DNA from: Clostridia bacterium
Lineage (GTDB): Bacteria > Bacillota > Clostridia > Oscillospirales > Acutalibacteraceae
Length of the DNA: 64,000 bases
Reading direction: 5' to 3'
Assembly (NCBI GenBank): GCA_017461235.1
Contig: JAFTYU010000016.1
Span: 1-64,000 of the forward strand
In this document: positions 34,211 through 42,579 of the stretch, in pieces
Numbering within the stretch: position 1 is the first letter of the stretch
Layout of the letters: each line of letters starts with the position of its first letter
Made by a program: the position numbers and the translations under genes
The notes under the pieces: generated by a model
Told to the model about the DNA's origin: nothing
Database searches by the model: none
What the model saw: only the letters and a program-made list of their open reading frames with translations

Positions 34211-35161
34211 TTATTTAATTAAATCGTGTTCCTTTATATAGTTTATTGTTTCGTCAATGGTTGTGAAGGCAAGACCTACAACAGTATCTGCACCGCCGTA
34301 ATAAATTGCGATTCTGCCTGTTTCTTCGTCGGCAAGGGCGGCACAGGGGAATACAACGTTAGGAACATCGCCCACAAACTCATATGTTTCACGGGGAGAA
34401 AGAAGATATCTGTCCGCTCTGTGAAGGACTTTCCAAGGTTCGTCGCGATCAACTATCATTGCACCCATACTGTATGAGAAACCGTTACAGCTTGTTATAA
34501 CGCCGTGGTAGAAGCAAAGCCAACCTTCATCAGTTTCGATAGGTGTGGGGCCTGCACCAACTTTTGTCATTTCCCAGTTCATTTCGGGGCCTATAACAAA
34601 GCGATGTTTACCCCAGTATGTAAGGTCAGGACTATGGCTAAGGAAAATATCACCGTAGGGAGTGTGACCTTTATCACAAGGACGGGTGAAAATCATATAT
34701 TCTCCGTTAACTTTTCTGGGGAAAAGCACACCGTTTCTTGAAACGGGTAAAACGGCGTCTTCGTAACGCTCCCAGCTTTCAAAATCAGTTGTTGCGGCAA
34801 TACCTATTGATGTGCCGCGGGGTGTGTGACAAACCCATGAAAGATAGTATTTTCCTTCGATTTCGCAAAGTCTCGGGTCATAGCCGCGGAAGATTTTTTC
34901 ATCATTGAGCTTCCAATGAATACCGTTATCGCTGAAGCCTGTAACAAGGTACTGTTCCCGTGTTACATCATCCATTCTGAATACGCCTGCGAAGCCGTCA
35001 CCGTAGGGGACAACGGCAGAGTTGAAGATACTGTTGGCATCTTTTACAAAGGAACGGTCAATAATAGGGTTTTCGGTGTAACGCCACACAGGGTCGGTAC
35101 AGTTTGCAGGTTTATCCTGCCAGGGAATGTTTTTTACTCTTGAGTTAATAATTTTAGCCAT
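34211..35161 (-). CDS. GH130-family beta-mannoside phosphorylase-like enzyme
   Basis: 316 aa, one five-bladed beta-propeller. Diagnostic elements: NSAVVPYGDGFAGVFRMDD, YDPRLCEIEGKYYLSW, VGAGPTPIETDEGWLCFYHG and PNVVFPCAALADEETGRIAIYYGGADTVVGLAFT. GH130 enzymes phosphorolyse beta-1,4- or beta-1,2-mannosides (some act by hydrolysis), giving mannose 1-phosphate. Cytosolic. The exact subgroup is not determinable by eye; the absence of the longer N-terminal helix of hexamer-forming members hints at the smaller oligosaccharide-phosphorylase type. Confidence 0.88.
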   Translation of the reverse strand: MAKIINSRVKNIPWQDKPANCTDPVWRYTENPIIDRSFVKDANSIFNSAVVPYGDGFAGVFRMDDVTREQYLVTGFSDNGIHWKLNDEKIFRGYDPRLCEIEGKYYLSWVCHTPRGTSIGIAATTDFESWERYEDAVLPVSRNGVLFPRKVNGEYMIFTRPCDKGHTPYGDIFLSHSPDLTYWGKHRFVIGPEMNWEMTKVGAGPTPIETDEGWLCFYHGVITSCNGFSYSMGAMIVDRDEPWKVLHRADRYLLSPRETYEFVGDVPNVVFPCAALADEETGRIAIYYGGADTVVGLAFTTIDETINYIKEHDLIK

Positions 35162-35169
35162 AATGCACC

Positions 35170-36384
35170 TCAGCTGTCAAAATAGTTTAAAGTTTCAATG
35201 ATAAGTGCACCGACGTCGCTGACGGTTTTTCTGCGAACGGAAGTAATTCTGTCGGTGTTAGGTGAAACGCTTTTGGATATATGCTTTTTTGATGTGCCCA
35301 AAGAACAGGCACGGAAATGTTGATTTGAAAAAGGCGTGAAGGATGCCGTGCCCAGCAATGAGCTTTCTTTTGATAAATTCAGTTCAAGGTTTTCTGCCGC
35401 CTGGGCAATTACTGATGCCACTTCGGCAGAGCCTTTTGCACCGCTGCCGTCCTTGAAGAATACCGCTAATTTTTCAGATGTTGTGATTTCTTCCAAAGGG
35501 ATGAAAACTGTGCGGACGTCAGAGAATAAACGCCTGTATTTTTTCGCAAAAGCATAGGAGCCTGCACGTGATGAGTATTCTGCACCTGTCAGTAAACAAC
35601 AGACTTCTGTTTTCCGGAATCTGAAGCTGTCTTCTGAAAACTGTTTCATAATGCTGACAAGAGTGGCAGACGGTATAATACTGGAGCTTACACCCGAAGC
35701 ATTCTTTTTATAACTTATCAGGAAAAATGAAAGTATGTAAAAAGGCATAAACATAAGAGCAATACCGCGCAATGCTTCAAAAATATCGGCATTTGCAGGG
35801 GCGCCCGTATAAAGAAAGGCAAGCTGACTGCAGAAAAGTATGGTATTACCAATTACGGAGCATATACTCAATATAAGAGGCCATCTGTTTCCGAAAAGCA
35901 GATTCCTTATACTTTTTGGTGAGTCAAGGTGGGCTGTAAGAACAACGCGTGTCTCTGTGTTGCCTGCGGCATAGCGTTTGCCGAGAATGTTTCCGGATAG
36001 CTTTTTAGGTCTTATGCGGTCCAGCAAGTTGCCGTCAAAAATAAATTTGTATGCGAAAACACAAAATAAAATAATGTTAAGAAAAAGTGAAACGGCGACG
36101 GGTAAAACGTAGCCGTTATCAACTGAGATTGAGAATAAAATAACGCATATGATTAACCCGATACATAATATTTTGTGTATGAGTGACCCTGCGCCCGGGT
36201 AAGCAAAAAAGCTCTGCTCGTTTGTTTCGTCACAATATTTCATTAATTCATAAAGTAATATGTGACGTGAGTTTTCTTCGGATTCTGAGCCGGCTCTCAG
36301 GTCGGTGGAATTCTGAAGAATGTTCTCTGCGATTTCAAAAACATAATTTACGTTGGTTTCTTCAAGTTTAGGTAAAGTAGTCAT
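35170..36384 (-). CDS. Membrane protein with M28-like peptidase domain
   Basis: 404 aa. N-terminal 70 residues soluble, two membrane helices (about 68-112), an M28-like stretch with VVLTAHLDSPKS (first His-x-Asp zinc ligands), two further helices, and later CCLLTGAEYSSRAGSYAFAKKY, resembling the LTGAEExGLxGS element with its zinc/catalytic Glu but lacking the second acid. The last His is not obvious. Either an aminopeptidase with unusual ligands or a degenerate, non-catalytic homologue. No substrate can be proposed. Confidence 0.6.
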   Translation of the reverse strand: MTTLPKLEETNVNYVFEIAENILQNSTDLRAGSESEENSRHILLYELMKYCDETNEQSFFAYPGAGSLIHKILCIGLIICVILFSISVDNGYVLPVAVSLFLNIILFCVFAYKFIFDGNLLDRIRPKKLSGNILGKRYAAGNTETRVVLTAHLDSPKSIRNLLFGNRWPLILSICSVIGNTILFCSQLAFLYTGAPANADIFEALRGIALMFMPFYILSFFLISYKKNASGVSSSIIPSATLVSIMKQFSEDSFRFRKTEVCCLLTGAEYSSRAGSYAFAKKYRRLFSDVRTVFIPLEEITTSEKLAVFFKDGSGAKGSAEVASVIAQAAENLELNLSKESSLLGTASFTPFSNQHFRACSLGTSKKHISKSVSPNTDRITSVRRKTVSDVGALIIETLNYFDS

Positions 36385-36389
36385 AATTA

Positions 36390-37853
36390 TTAAATAATTG
36401 CCTTGAAGGCTTCAAAAGCCTTTTCCCAGCCGTCACGGTTTTCGGGAGTATAGACTTTAAGATTTTCACCTTGTGCTATGATTTTGCGGGCCTCTTTAAT
36501 GCCGCTGATGGCGCCGCTTGACATAAGCTGAACGGCAATATTACCAAGTGCGGTTGCTTCAATCGGACCGCCGTAAACGTTTACGTTACAGCTTTTTGCG
36601 GTCATATCCAACAGAAGCTTATCCTTGGTGCCGCCACCCATAACATGAATACGGTCATAGTTTTTTTCGGTGCAATCCTTTATACCATCAAAAGTATAAC
36701 GGTATTTCATAGCAAGACTTTCGTAGATGCAACGCATAATCTCCCCCACGGTCTGCGGAACATATTGATTTGTTTTTTTGCAATATTCCTGAACTCTTTT
36801 GGGAATGTTCCCCATAGGAGCAAACTCAGGGGCATCCGGGTCGATAAAGCATTTGAAGGGCTCACATTCCAACGCCATTTTTTCAAGCTCGGCGTAAGAA
36901 TATTCTTTACCTTCGCGTATCCATTGACGACGGCTTTCCTGAATGAGCCAGAGACCGCATATGTTTTTTAGGAAAGCGATGGTGTAATCATAACCGCCTT
37001 CGTTGGTGACGTTAAGCTTCTTTGATGCTTCGTTTATAATTGGTTCTTTGACCTCTGTTCCGAAAAGGGACCAGGTACCGCAGCTGATAAACGCAAAATC
37101 CTCGTATTCACAGGGTGCGGCTGTGATGGCACTCTGTGTGTCGTGGGATGCTACGCTGATGATATCTGCTTTTTCTACGCCTAATTCTTCACAGATATCG
37201 TCGCTCAGCTGACCTATAACTGCGCCTGTAGGCACTATATCCGTGAGAAGGTCTTTTTTTATACCGAAAGCGTCAAGGATTCGGTCAGACCAGTTGTGGG
37301 TTTTAAGGTCAACCATTTGGGATGTAGTAGCTATTGAGTATTCAGTAGATTTAACGCCGGAAAGCATATAAGAAAGCAGATCGGGCATAAAAAGAAGCTT
37401 ATCCGCTTCTTCAAGGATATAGGGACGATTTTCTTTCAGAGAAAGAAGCTGGAATATGGTGTTGAAATCCATAAACTGAATACCCGTGATATCGTACATT
37501 TCCTCGTGGGACATATATTTCAATGCCTTTTCAACCATACCGTCATTACGGATATCGCGGTAGTGAACGGGATTTTCAACCAATGTTCCGTCCTTTCTCA
37601 GAAGTCCGAAGTCAACACCCCAGGTATCGATACCTATAGAGTCAAATCCGCCGTCTTCTTTGGCTTTGAGAATACCTTGCTTTATTTCAAAAAACAGACG
37701 TTGCACGTCCCAATAAAAAGTGCCGTTGATTTTAACGGGATCGTTAGAAAAACGGTGTACTTCACGCAATTCTATTTTTTCGCCGTCATATACGCCGACT
37801 ATTGCTCTGCCGCTGGATGCGCCAAAATCAAATGCAAGAACTCTTTTATTCAA
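36390..37853 (-). CDS. rhaB: L-rhamnulokinase
   Basis: 487 aa FGGY-family sugar kinase. FDFGASSGRAIVG is the phosphate-1 loop with the Ser replacing the usual Thr, GIDTWGVDFGLL and HYRDIRN are rhamnulokinase-specific, and HVMGGGTKDKLL is the adenosine loop. It converts L-rhamnulose to its 1-phosphate. Start: AGGAGTGAT on the minus strand lies five to six bases ahead of TTG 37853, so the upstream GTG 37862 is part of the ribosome site. Isomerase and aldolase genes are not in this window. It follows the Fe-S assembly pair by 15 bp. Confidence 0.93.
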   Translation of the reverse strand: MNKRVLAFDFGASSGRAIVGVYDGEKIELREVHRFSNDPVKINGTFYWDVQRLFFEIKQGILKAKEDGGFDSIGIDTWGVDFGLLRKDGTLVENPVHYRDIRNDGMVEKALKYMSHEEMYDITGIQFMDFNTIFQLLSLKENRPYILEEADKLLFMPDLLSYMLSGVKSTEYSIATTSQMVDLKTHNWSDRILDAFGIKKDLLTDIVPTGAVIGQLSDDICEELGVEKADIISVASHDTQSAITAAPCEYEDFAFISCGTWSLFGTEVKEPIINEASKKLNVTNEGGYDYTIAFLKNICGLWLIQESRRQWIREGKEYSYAELEKMALECEPFKCFIDPDAPEFAPMGNIPKRVQEYCKKTNQYVPQTVGEIMRCIYESLAMKYRYTFDGIKDCTEKNYDRIHVMGGGTKDKLLLDMTAKSCNVNVYGGPIEATALGNIAVQLMSSGAISGIKEARKIIAQGENLKVYTPENRDGWEKAFEAFKAII

Positions 37854-37868
37854 AAAAATCACTCCTAT

Positions 37869-38786
37869 TTATTTAAGGAAACAGTTTATAATTATTTCTT
37901 CGGCTTCCTGCTCTGTTTTACCCATAGTTTGCAGCTTAAGCAGCTGGTCATTGTTAATTCTGCCGATAGCGGCTTCGTGAACGATGTTTGCATCGCAATG
38001 GTTTGCGGCAATCTCGGGGATGGAACGTATTTTAGCATCGTCCATAATAATTGAGTCGCACTGCACGTGAGCGCGGCAGGCGGCGTTGCCCACTGCACGG
38101 GGATAGAAGACCTGCTCCGAATTGTCTTTGGCAACGGAACGGGAAATTATCTGTGAAGATGCACCTTCGCCGTTGAGTTCAATAACCATATCGGAATGAG
38201 CAATCTGATTGCCGTGGGTCATAAGCTTTTCAAGAACAACAAGTCTTGCGCCCTTTTCGAGTCTGGCGGTTGTATTCCTTTTGGTTGAGTCAACACCGCG
38301 TATCTGAACGGATTCCATTTCACAGAATGAGTTTTCGTCCATAAAAATTTCGGTTACGGGGTTTAAAACCCTTTCGCCCGTGCCTTCGCCCTCACCATAA
38401 TGCTTCTCAACATATTTGATACGGGCGTTTTTGCCTATATGAAAGCGGTGTATGCCGTCGTGCTCGCTTTTTGCATCGCCTGAGTTGTGTATTCCGCAAC
38501 CTGCAACAATAAGAACATCTGCATCATCACCGATGAAAAAGTCGTTGTAAACAAGCTCTTCGACACCTGACTGTGTGATGATGACGGGAATGTGAACACT
38601 CTCGTTTTTAGTGCCGGGCTTAACAATAATGTCGATACCGGGCTTGTCTGTTTTAGTTTCGATAGTAATATTGGCGGTGGACTGTCTTCCTGCGCCTTCG
38701 CCGTTTTTTCGTATATTGTATGCTCCCTGGGGTACACCGTGAAGGTCAGCAACCGCTTCGAGCATATGAAGTTCAGTTTTATTCAT
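37869..38786 (-). CDS. sufB: SufB/SufD-like Fe-S scaffold protein
   Basis: 305 aa, shorter than canonical SufB (about 470). The beta-helix core is present (HRFHIGKNARIKYVEKHYGEGEG, VLEKLMTHGNQIAHSDMVIELNGEGASSQIISRSVA) and the C-terminal ARSIPEI...HEAAIGRINNDQLLKLQTMG-type signature of SufBD ends the protein. It forms a complex with the SufC ATPase. With no sufD, sufS or sufU next to it, the pair fits the two-gene SUF-like minimal system (SmsCB). Start ATG 38786 after AAAGGAAAC; the open frame extends to 38816. Confidence 0.88.
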   Translation of the reverse strand: MNKTELHMLEAVADLHGVPQGAYNIRKNGEGAGRQSTANITIETKTDKPGIDIIVKPGTKNESVHIPVIITQSGVEELVYNDFFIGDDADVLIVAGCGIHNSGDAKSEHDGIHRFHIGKNARIKYVEKHYGEGEGTGERVLNPVTEIFMDENSFCEMESVQIRGVDSTKRNTTARLEKGARLVVLEKLMTHGNQIAHSDMVIELNGEGASSQIISRSVAKDNSEQVFYPRAVGNAACRAHVQCDSIIMDDAKIRSIPEIAANHCDANIVHEAAIGRINNDQLLKLQTMGKTEQEAEEIIINCFLK

Positions 38787-38800
38787 AAGTATTGTTTCCT

Positions 38801-39517
38801 TTATCTGAATGAACAAGTATTGTCAAATTCTGCCATAAGTTCGGGGAAAACCTCCGCAGTCGGCCCCTTCTTTTTAACTACGCCGTTAGCGATAATTGCG
38901 ATTTCATCGGCTATTTTCATAATTCTTTCCTGATGGGAGATGATAACCATACTCTCTTTACGGGTTTTGGTTATTGCCTTGAAGCTTTCAACCAACATAT
39001 TGAAACTCCATAGGTCTATGCCTGCTTCGGGCTCATCGTATATTGCAAGACTTAAATCTCTCGCCATAAGAGTTGCGATTTCTATTCTTTTTATTTCACC
39101 GCCGGAAAGGGATGAATCAACCTGACGGTTGAGATAATCTTTTGAGCAAAGACCAACCTGCGTAAGGTATGCACAGCACTGGTCTTCGGGAAGGTCACTG
39201 CCGTGGGCAAGACTCAGAAGGTCGCGCACGGAAAGTCCTTTGAATCGCGGCGGTTGCTGGAATGCATAACCGATACCGAGCTTTGCACGATCGGTTATGG
39301 ACATATCGGTAATATCCGTACCGTTCCAGAGTATTTTACCGCCGGTAGGTTTTTCGATACCCATAATAAGTTTTGCCAGTGTAGATTTACCACCGCCGTT
39401 GGGTCCTGTTATTACAAGAAATTTACCGTCTTCAAGTGTCAGTGAAACATCGGTAATAATATCTTTTTCGCCTTTTTCGTCGGCAACGTTAAATGAAATG
39501 TTTTTAAGTTCGAGCAT
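38801..39517 (-). CDS. sufC: SufC-like Fe-S assembly ATPase
   Basis: 238 aa soluble ABC ATPase. Walker A GPNGGGKST, SufC-type AFQQPPRFKGLSVRDLL, signature SLSGGEIKRIEIA, Walker B AIYDEPEAGIDL (the E-P-E-A-G-x-D form is typical of SufC) and the His switch VIISHQERI. It powers conformational changes of the SufB-like scaffold. CTCGGAG precedes the ATG. First gene of a six-gene minus-strand unit (to 32827). In this two-gene form it would be SmsC. Confidence 0.92.
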   Translation of the reverse strand: MLELKNISFNVADEKGEKDIITDVSLTLEDGKFLVITGPNGGGKSTLAKLIMGIEKPTGGKILWNGTDITDMSITDRAKLGIGYAFQQPPRFKGLSVRDLLSLAHGSDLPEDQCCAYLTQVGLCSKDYLNRQVDSSLSGGEIKRIEIATLMARDLSLAIYDEPEAGIDLWSFNMLVESFKAITKTRKESMVIISHQERIMKIADEIAIIANGVVKKKGPTAEVFPELMAEFDNTCSFR

Positions 39518-39550
39518 AAATTTCTCCGAGATTAAGATAAATATTTAACT

Positions 39551-39574
39551 ATTATAACTAATATAGTTATTCAA
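39551..39574 (-). promoter_or_regulatory. Candidate promoter with IscR-like operator for sufC
   Basis: On the minus strand a TATAAT (39556-39551) is overlapped by the dyad ATAACTAATATAGTTAT (39554-39570). Its centre, ACTAATATAGT, fits the ACT-RWWWY-AGT core of type 1 IscR sites; the outer bases do not. TTGAAT is 12 bases away, so the -35 is non-standard. Confidence 0.45.
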
Positions 39575-39626
39575 TTTTAAATTATATACAAATAAGTGTA
39601 TTTATTCAAGTGTTTTTCAAAAATCC

Positions 39627-39655
39627 TTGTTATAGAATTGTTTTTGTGTTATATT
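39627..39655 (+). promoter_or_regulatory. Promoter of murD
   Basis: TTGTTA (39627-39632), 17-bp spacer ending in TGT, TATATT (39650-39655). Confidence 0.6.
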
Positions 39656-39705
39656 TATTCTGCGGTAAATACAAAGAGCAAAAAACGCCATGGAGATGAT
39701 ATACT

Positions 39706-41016
39706 GTGTCGCGTATAATTGAATACATCAAGGATAAAAAAATCCTTGTTCTCGGCTTCGGCAGAGAGGGCAAATCAACCTACAATTACATCAGAAAGCA
39801 TTTGCCCGAAAAGAAAATTACAATAGGGGATAAAAACAAGCCTGAAATATCGGATGAAAACGTTGAGGTTATTTTCGGTGAGGATTATCTCCGCTCTCTC
39901 GGGGATTTTGATTTGGTTTTCAAAAGTCCGGGTATAGCCTTCCTTGAAGATGATATGTACCCAGAAACAACTGAAATTACCTGTCAGACTGATATGTTTT
40001 TGCGATTTTGCGAACCGACAGTTGTTGGTATTACGGGCTCTAAAGGAAAAACGACAACATCAACCCTTATTTATGAAATGCTCAAAGCAGGCGGAGTGAA
40101 CACTTGTCTTATAGGCAATATCGGTGTGCCTGTGTTTGAAAAAGCGGATGAGGGCGATGACCTTGTGGCGGTTATAGAGATGTCGTCACATCAGCTTGAG
40201 TTTACTACAGCTTCACCCCACGTTGCGGTTATTGTTAATATTTACGAAGAGCATCTTGACCATTACAAAACAGGCTTTAAGGGTTACGTCGGTGCTAAAC
40301 TCAATATAGCCCTTCATCAGGAGAAAGAAGATTTTCTTATTTACAATCCGGAACAGAATCTTGATGGAATAGTGGATTGGAACAAAACCATTAAAGGTGT
40401 GGCGGTGCCTGTTACGTTTACTGCTGCGGCGAATGATGTGTTCGTTAACGAGCTGTGGAAATCCACAGAGCATCTTAAAGGTGAGCACAACCGTCAGGAT
40501 ATAGCGTATGCTCTGGCGGCGGCAAGAGTTTTCGGTGTGTCGGACGATGCGGTTCGCCACGCTGTTGAAAATTTCGGCGGTATTGAACACCGTATGGAAT
40601 ATGTGGGTGTTATAAACGGCGTAACATATTATAATGACAGTATTGCAACAATACCAACTGCGGTTATGGGCGCGGTTAAGGCAATCGGTAATGTGGATAC
40701 TCACATTTTCGGCGGTCTTGACAGAGGTATTGACTACAGAGATTTTATAGAATTTCTCGGGGATAATGAGGTCAAAAATCTTATAGGCTTACCGGAAACG
40801 GGTCACGATATAATAAAAGAATTAAAAAAACGCGGTTGCGAAAAGAATATGATTTGTGCCGAAGATATGGCTCACGCCGTAAAGGCTGCGGATGAATGTA
40901 CCGAAAAAGGAAAATCCTGCCTTTTTTCACCTGCTGCGGCAAGCTATAACTATTACAGGAATTTTGAAGAGAAGGGCAAACATTTTAAAAATCTTGTGCT
41001 TGATTTGACAAAATAA
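39706..41016 (+). CDS. murD: UDP-N-acetylmuramoyl-L-alanine:D-glutamate ligase (MurD)
   Basis: 436 aa Mur ligase. The N-terminal Rossmann part (KKILVLGFGREGKSTYNYIR), ATP loop VVGITGSKGKTTTSTL, carbamylated-Lys/His region EMSSHQLEF and EEHLDHYKT, and the C-terminal DSIATIPTAVMGAV ... GGLDRGIDY all match MurD of Clostridia. It adds D-Glu to UDP-MurNAc-L-Ala in peptidoglycan synthesis. It is outside any division/cell-wall cluster. Start is GTG 39706, preceded by TGGAGATGAT. Confidence 0.9.
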   Translation: MSRIIEYIKDKKILVLGFGREGKSTYNYIRKHLPEKKITIGDKNKPEISDENVEVIFGEDYLRSLGDFDLVFKSPGIAFLEDDMYPETTEITCQTDMFLRFCEPTVVGITGSKGKTTTSTLIYEMLKAGGVNTCLIGNIGVPVFEKADEGDDLVAVIEMSSHQLEFTTASPHVAVIVNIYEEHLDHYKTGFKGYVGAKLNIALHQEKEDFLIYNPEQNLDGIVDWNKTIKGVAVPVTFTAAANDVFVNELWKSTEHLKGEHNRQDIAYALAAARVFGVSDDAVRHAVENFGGIEHRMEYVGVINGVTYYNDSIATIPTAVMGAVKAIGNVDTHIFGGLDRGIDYRDFIEFLGDNEVKNLIGLPETGHDIIKELKKRGCEKNMICAEDMAHAVKAADECTEKGKSCLFSPAAASYNYYRNFEEKGKHFKNLVLDLTK

Positions 41017-41033
41017 AAACAGAGTTGTATAAT
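41005..41033 (+). promoter_or_regulatory. Consensus promoter of the secreted metallophosphoesterase
   Basis: TTGACA (41005-41010), 17-bp spacer, TATAAT (41028-41033): both hexamers perfect. The -35 lies over the last codons of murD. Confidence 0.85.
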
Positions 41034-41069
41034 ATTGGTTAACAAAAATTCTTCTAAGGAGAAATGGTT

Positions 41070-42245
41070 ATGAAAAAGATTTTATCAATCTTACTTGCAG
41101 TTGTAATGGTGTTTTCCGTTGCAAGTGTTTCATTTGCAGGCTTCAAGGATGAAGCAGTTCTGCAATTCGACGAGAACGGCAACTTTAAGGTTATGATTCT
41201 TGCCGATATCCAGACTGATTATCCCATACCTGATGATATGATTACATTTATTTATGAATCTGTTGATTTTGCTCAACCCGATTTGATTGTTCTTTGCGGT
41301 GACAATATCAATACCGAAGAAGTTGAAGCATACGATGAAATTTTCGGTGCTCTCGACAGAACAGGCGTGCCTTATACAGCAGTTCTCGGTAACCATGACC
41401 GTGAAAGCTCCGGCGGTCTTACAAGAGATGAAATTATTGAAAGATACGCTTCTTACGAAAACTGTCTCGTTTACGATGCAGATCCTTCACTCCACGGTGC
41501 AGGTACTCATAATCTTCCCGTTCTTTCAAGCGACGGTTCCAAAATTGCTTTCAATTTCTGGATGTTTGACTGCGGTGACTATGTTTATACTTCACAGGGT
41601 GAATGGCTTGGTTATGACTGGGTTCGTGAAGACCAGATTGAATGGTATAAGAATACCCGTGATGCTATGACTGAAGAAAACGGCGGCGAACTTGTTCCCT
41701 CAATCGTATTCCAGCACATTATTCCCCAGGAACCCACACAGAAGATTTTCCTTCAGTCCGATGTTAATATGGGTGACCTTACCATTAACTTCCAGGATGG
41801 TACAAGCAATACGTTTATCCCCGATGTTACAAAGTATGACGGCTATCTCTTTGAAAAGAGCTGCCCCAGCTATGGTAACGACGGTCAGTGGGATGCTCTT
41901 GTAGAAGGTGGCGACGTTATCGGTCTTGTTGTAGGTCACGACCACGTTAATAACTTTATTGCAGATTGTGACGGTATTGACCTTATTATGACTCCCGGTT
42001 GTACTTATTCATCATACTATCAGGGTATGATTCAGGGTGCTCGTGTTATTGAAATCAACGAGGAAAATCCCTGGGAGTATTCAACATACAACCTTACAGC
42101 AAGTGCTCTTGCTCAGGATGAGAATTCAGGGCTCGGTAATGACAGAAGCGAATTTGACTACACACTTTCTTACTACTTTGAGAAATTCTTTGCTATTTTT
42201 ATGAACATTTTCCGTTCATTGTTCAGCACTGAAGTAGTTTATTGA
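41070..42245 (+). CDS. Secreted calcineurin-like metallophosphoesterase
   Basis: 391 aa. Signal peptide MKKILSILLAVVMVFSVASVSFA, probably cleaved at residue 23. Metal ligands are read in LADIQ, LCGDNIN, LGNHDRE and VGHDHVNNF, the order of the calcineurin-like superfamily. Such secreted enzymes release phosphate from phosphodiesters, nucleotides or phospholipids; the target is unknown. A C-terminal hydrophobic patch (FEKFFAIFMNIFRSLFS) may hold it at the membrane. AAGGAG at 41056-41061 favours ATG 41070 over 41064. Perfect promoter and strong codon bias suggest high expression. Confidence 0.85.
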   Translation: MKKILSILLAVVMVFSVASVSFAGFKDEAVLQFDENGNFKVMILADIQTDYPIPDDMITFIYESVDFAQPDLIVLCGDNINTEEVEAYDEIFGALDRTGVPYTAVLGNHDRESSGGLTRDEIIERYASYENCLVYDADPSLHGAGTHNLPVLSSDGSKIAFNFWMFDCGDYVYTSQGEWLGYDWVREDQIEWYKNTRDAMTEENGGELVPSIVFQHIIPQEPTQKIFLQSDVNMGDLTINFQDGTSNTFIPDVTKYDGYLFEKSCPSYGNDGQWDALVEGGDVIGLVVGHDHVNNFIADCDGIDLIMTPGCTYSSYYQGMIQGARVIEINEENPWEYSTYNLTASALAQDENSGLGNDRSEFDYTLSYYFEKFFAIFMNIFRSLFSTEVVY

Positions 42246-42261
42246 TGATTTGAATACCGAA

Positions 42262-42297
42262 AACCGCGGCATCGGAAAAGGTGTCGCGGTTAATTTT
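42262..42297 (+). terminator. Terminator after the metallophosphoesterase
   Basis: 10-bp stem with one wobble (42262-42271 with 42282-42291), then AATTTT. Confidence 0.6.
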
Positions 42298-42307
42298 ATG
42301 CATGAAA

Positions 42308-42353
42308 ATGCATATTTTTTGCATATATACAATTATACTGCATAAATATTTAA
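42308..42353 (+). promoter_or_regulatory. Candidate distal ARG-box pair
   Basis: ATGCATATTTTTTGCATAT (42308-42326) is a near-perfect dyad and TGCATAAATATTTAA (42339-42353) resembles the ArgR/AhrC half-site pattern. The remaining gene-free stretch 42354-42480 holds nothing that I recognise. Confidence 0.35.
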
Positions 42354-42486
42354 GCGTTGTTTTGCATCTTAATTTGAATTCCTGTTATGAAATATTGCGA
42401 ATTTACACAAAAAATATGGGGTTTTTATTAGGTTTTGCGACAAATGGGCGAAAAAATGCAGGATTTAAAATATTTGGATAAATCGC

Positions 42487-42515
42487 TTGACTTTTTTTGC
42501 CTGAAGGTGTATAAC
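42487..42515 (+). promoter_or_regulatory. Promoter of the arginine operon
   Basis: TTGACT (42487-42492), 17-bp spacer, TATAAC (42510-42515). The -10 lies in a direct repeat AGGTGTATAAC (42505-42515 and 42545-42555). Confidence 0.7.
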
Positions 42516-42527
42516 TATGCATATCGA

Positions 42528-42543
42528 ATGAATATTTTTGCAA
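42528..42543 (+). promoter_or_regulatory. Candidate ARG box in the argG leader
   Basis: ATGAATATTTTTGCAA resembles the Bacillus-type ArgR/AhrC box (ATGAATAAAAATTCAA) and lies just after the expected transcription start, a position that suits repression by arginine. Confidence 0.5.
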
Positions 42544-42579
42544 AAGGTGTATAACCCTTGCATCCGGAGGAAATAAATT

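Noticed and set aside
34648-34660. CCGTAGGG inside the GH130 gene as a further repeat copy
   Set aside because: It matches by chance within conserved coding sequence and lacks the flanking modules and hairpin.
42550-42555. Second TATAAC as a separate argG promoter
   Set aside because: No -35 hexamer at 16-18 bases; it is better explained as part of the direct repeat.
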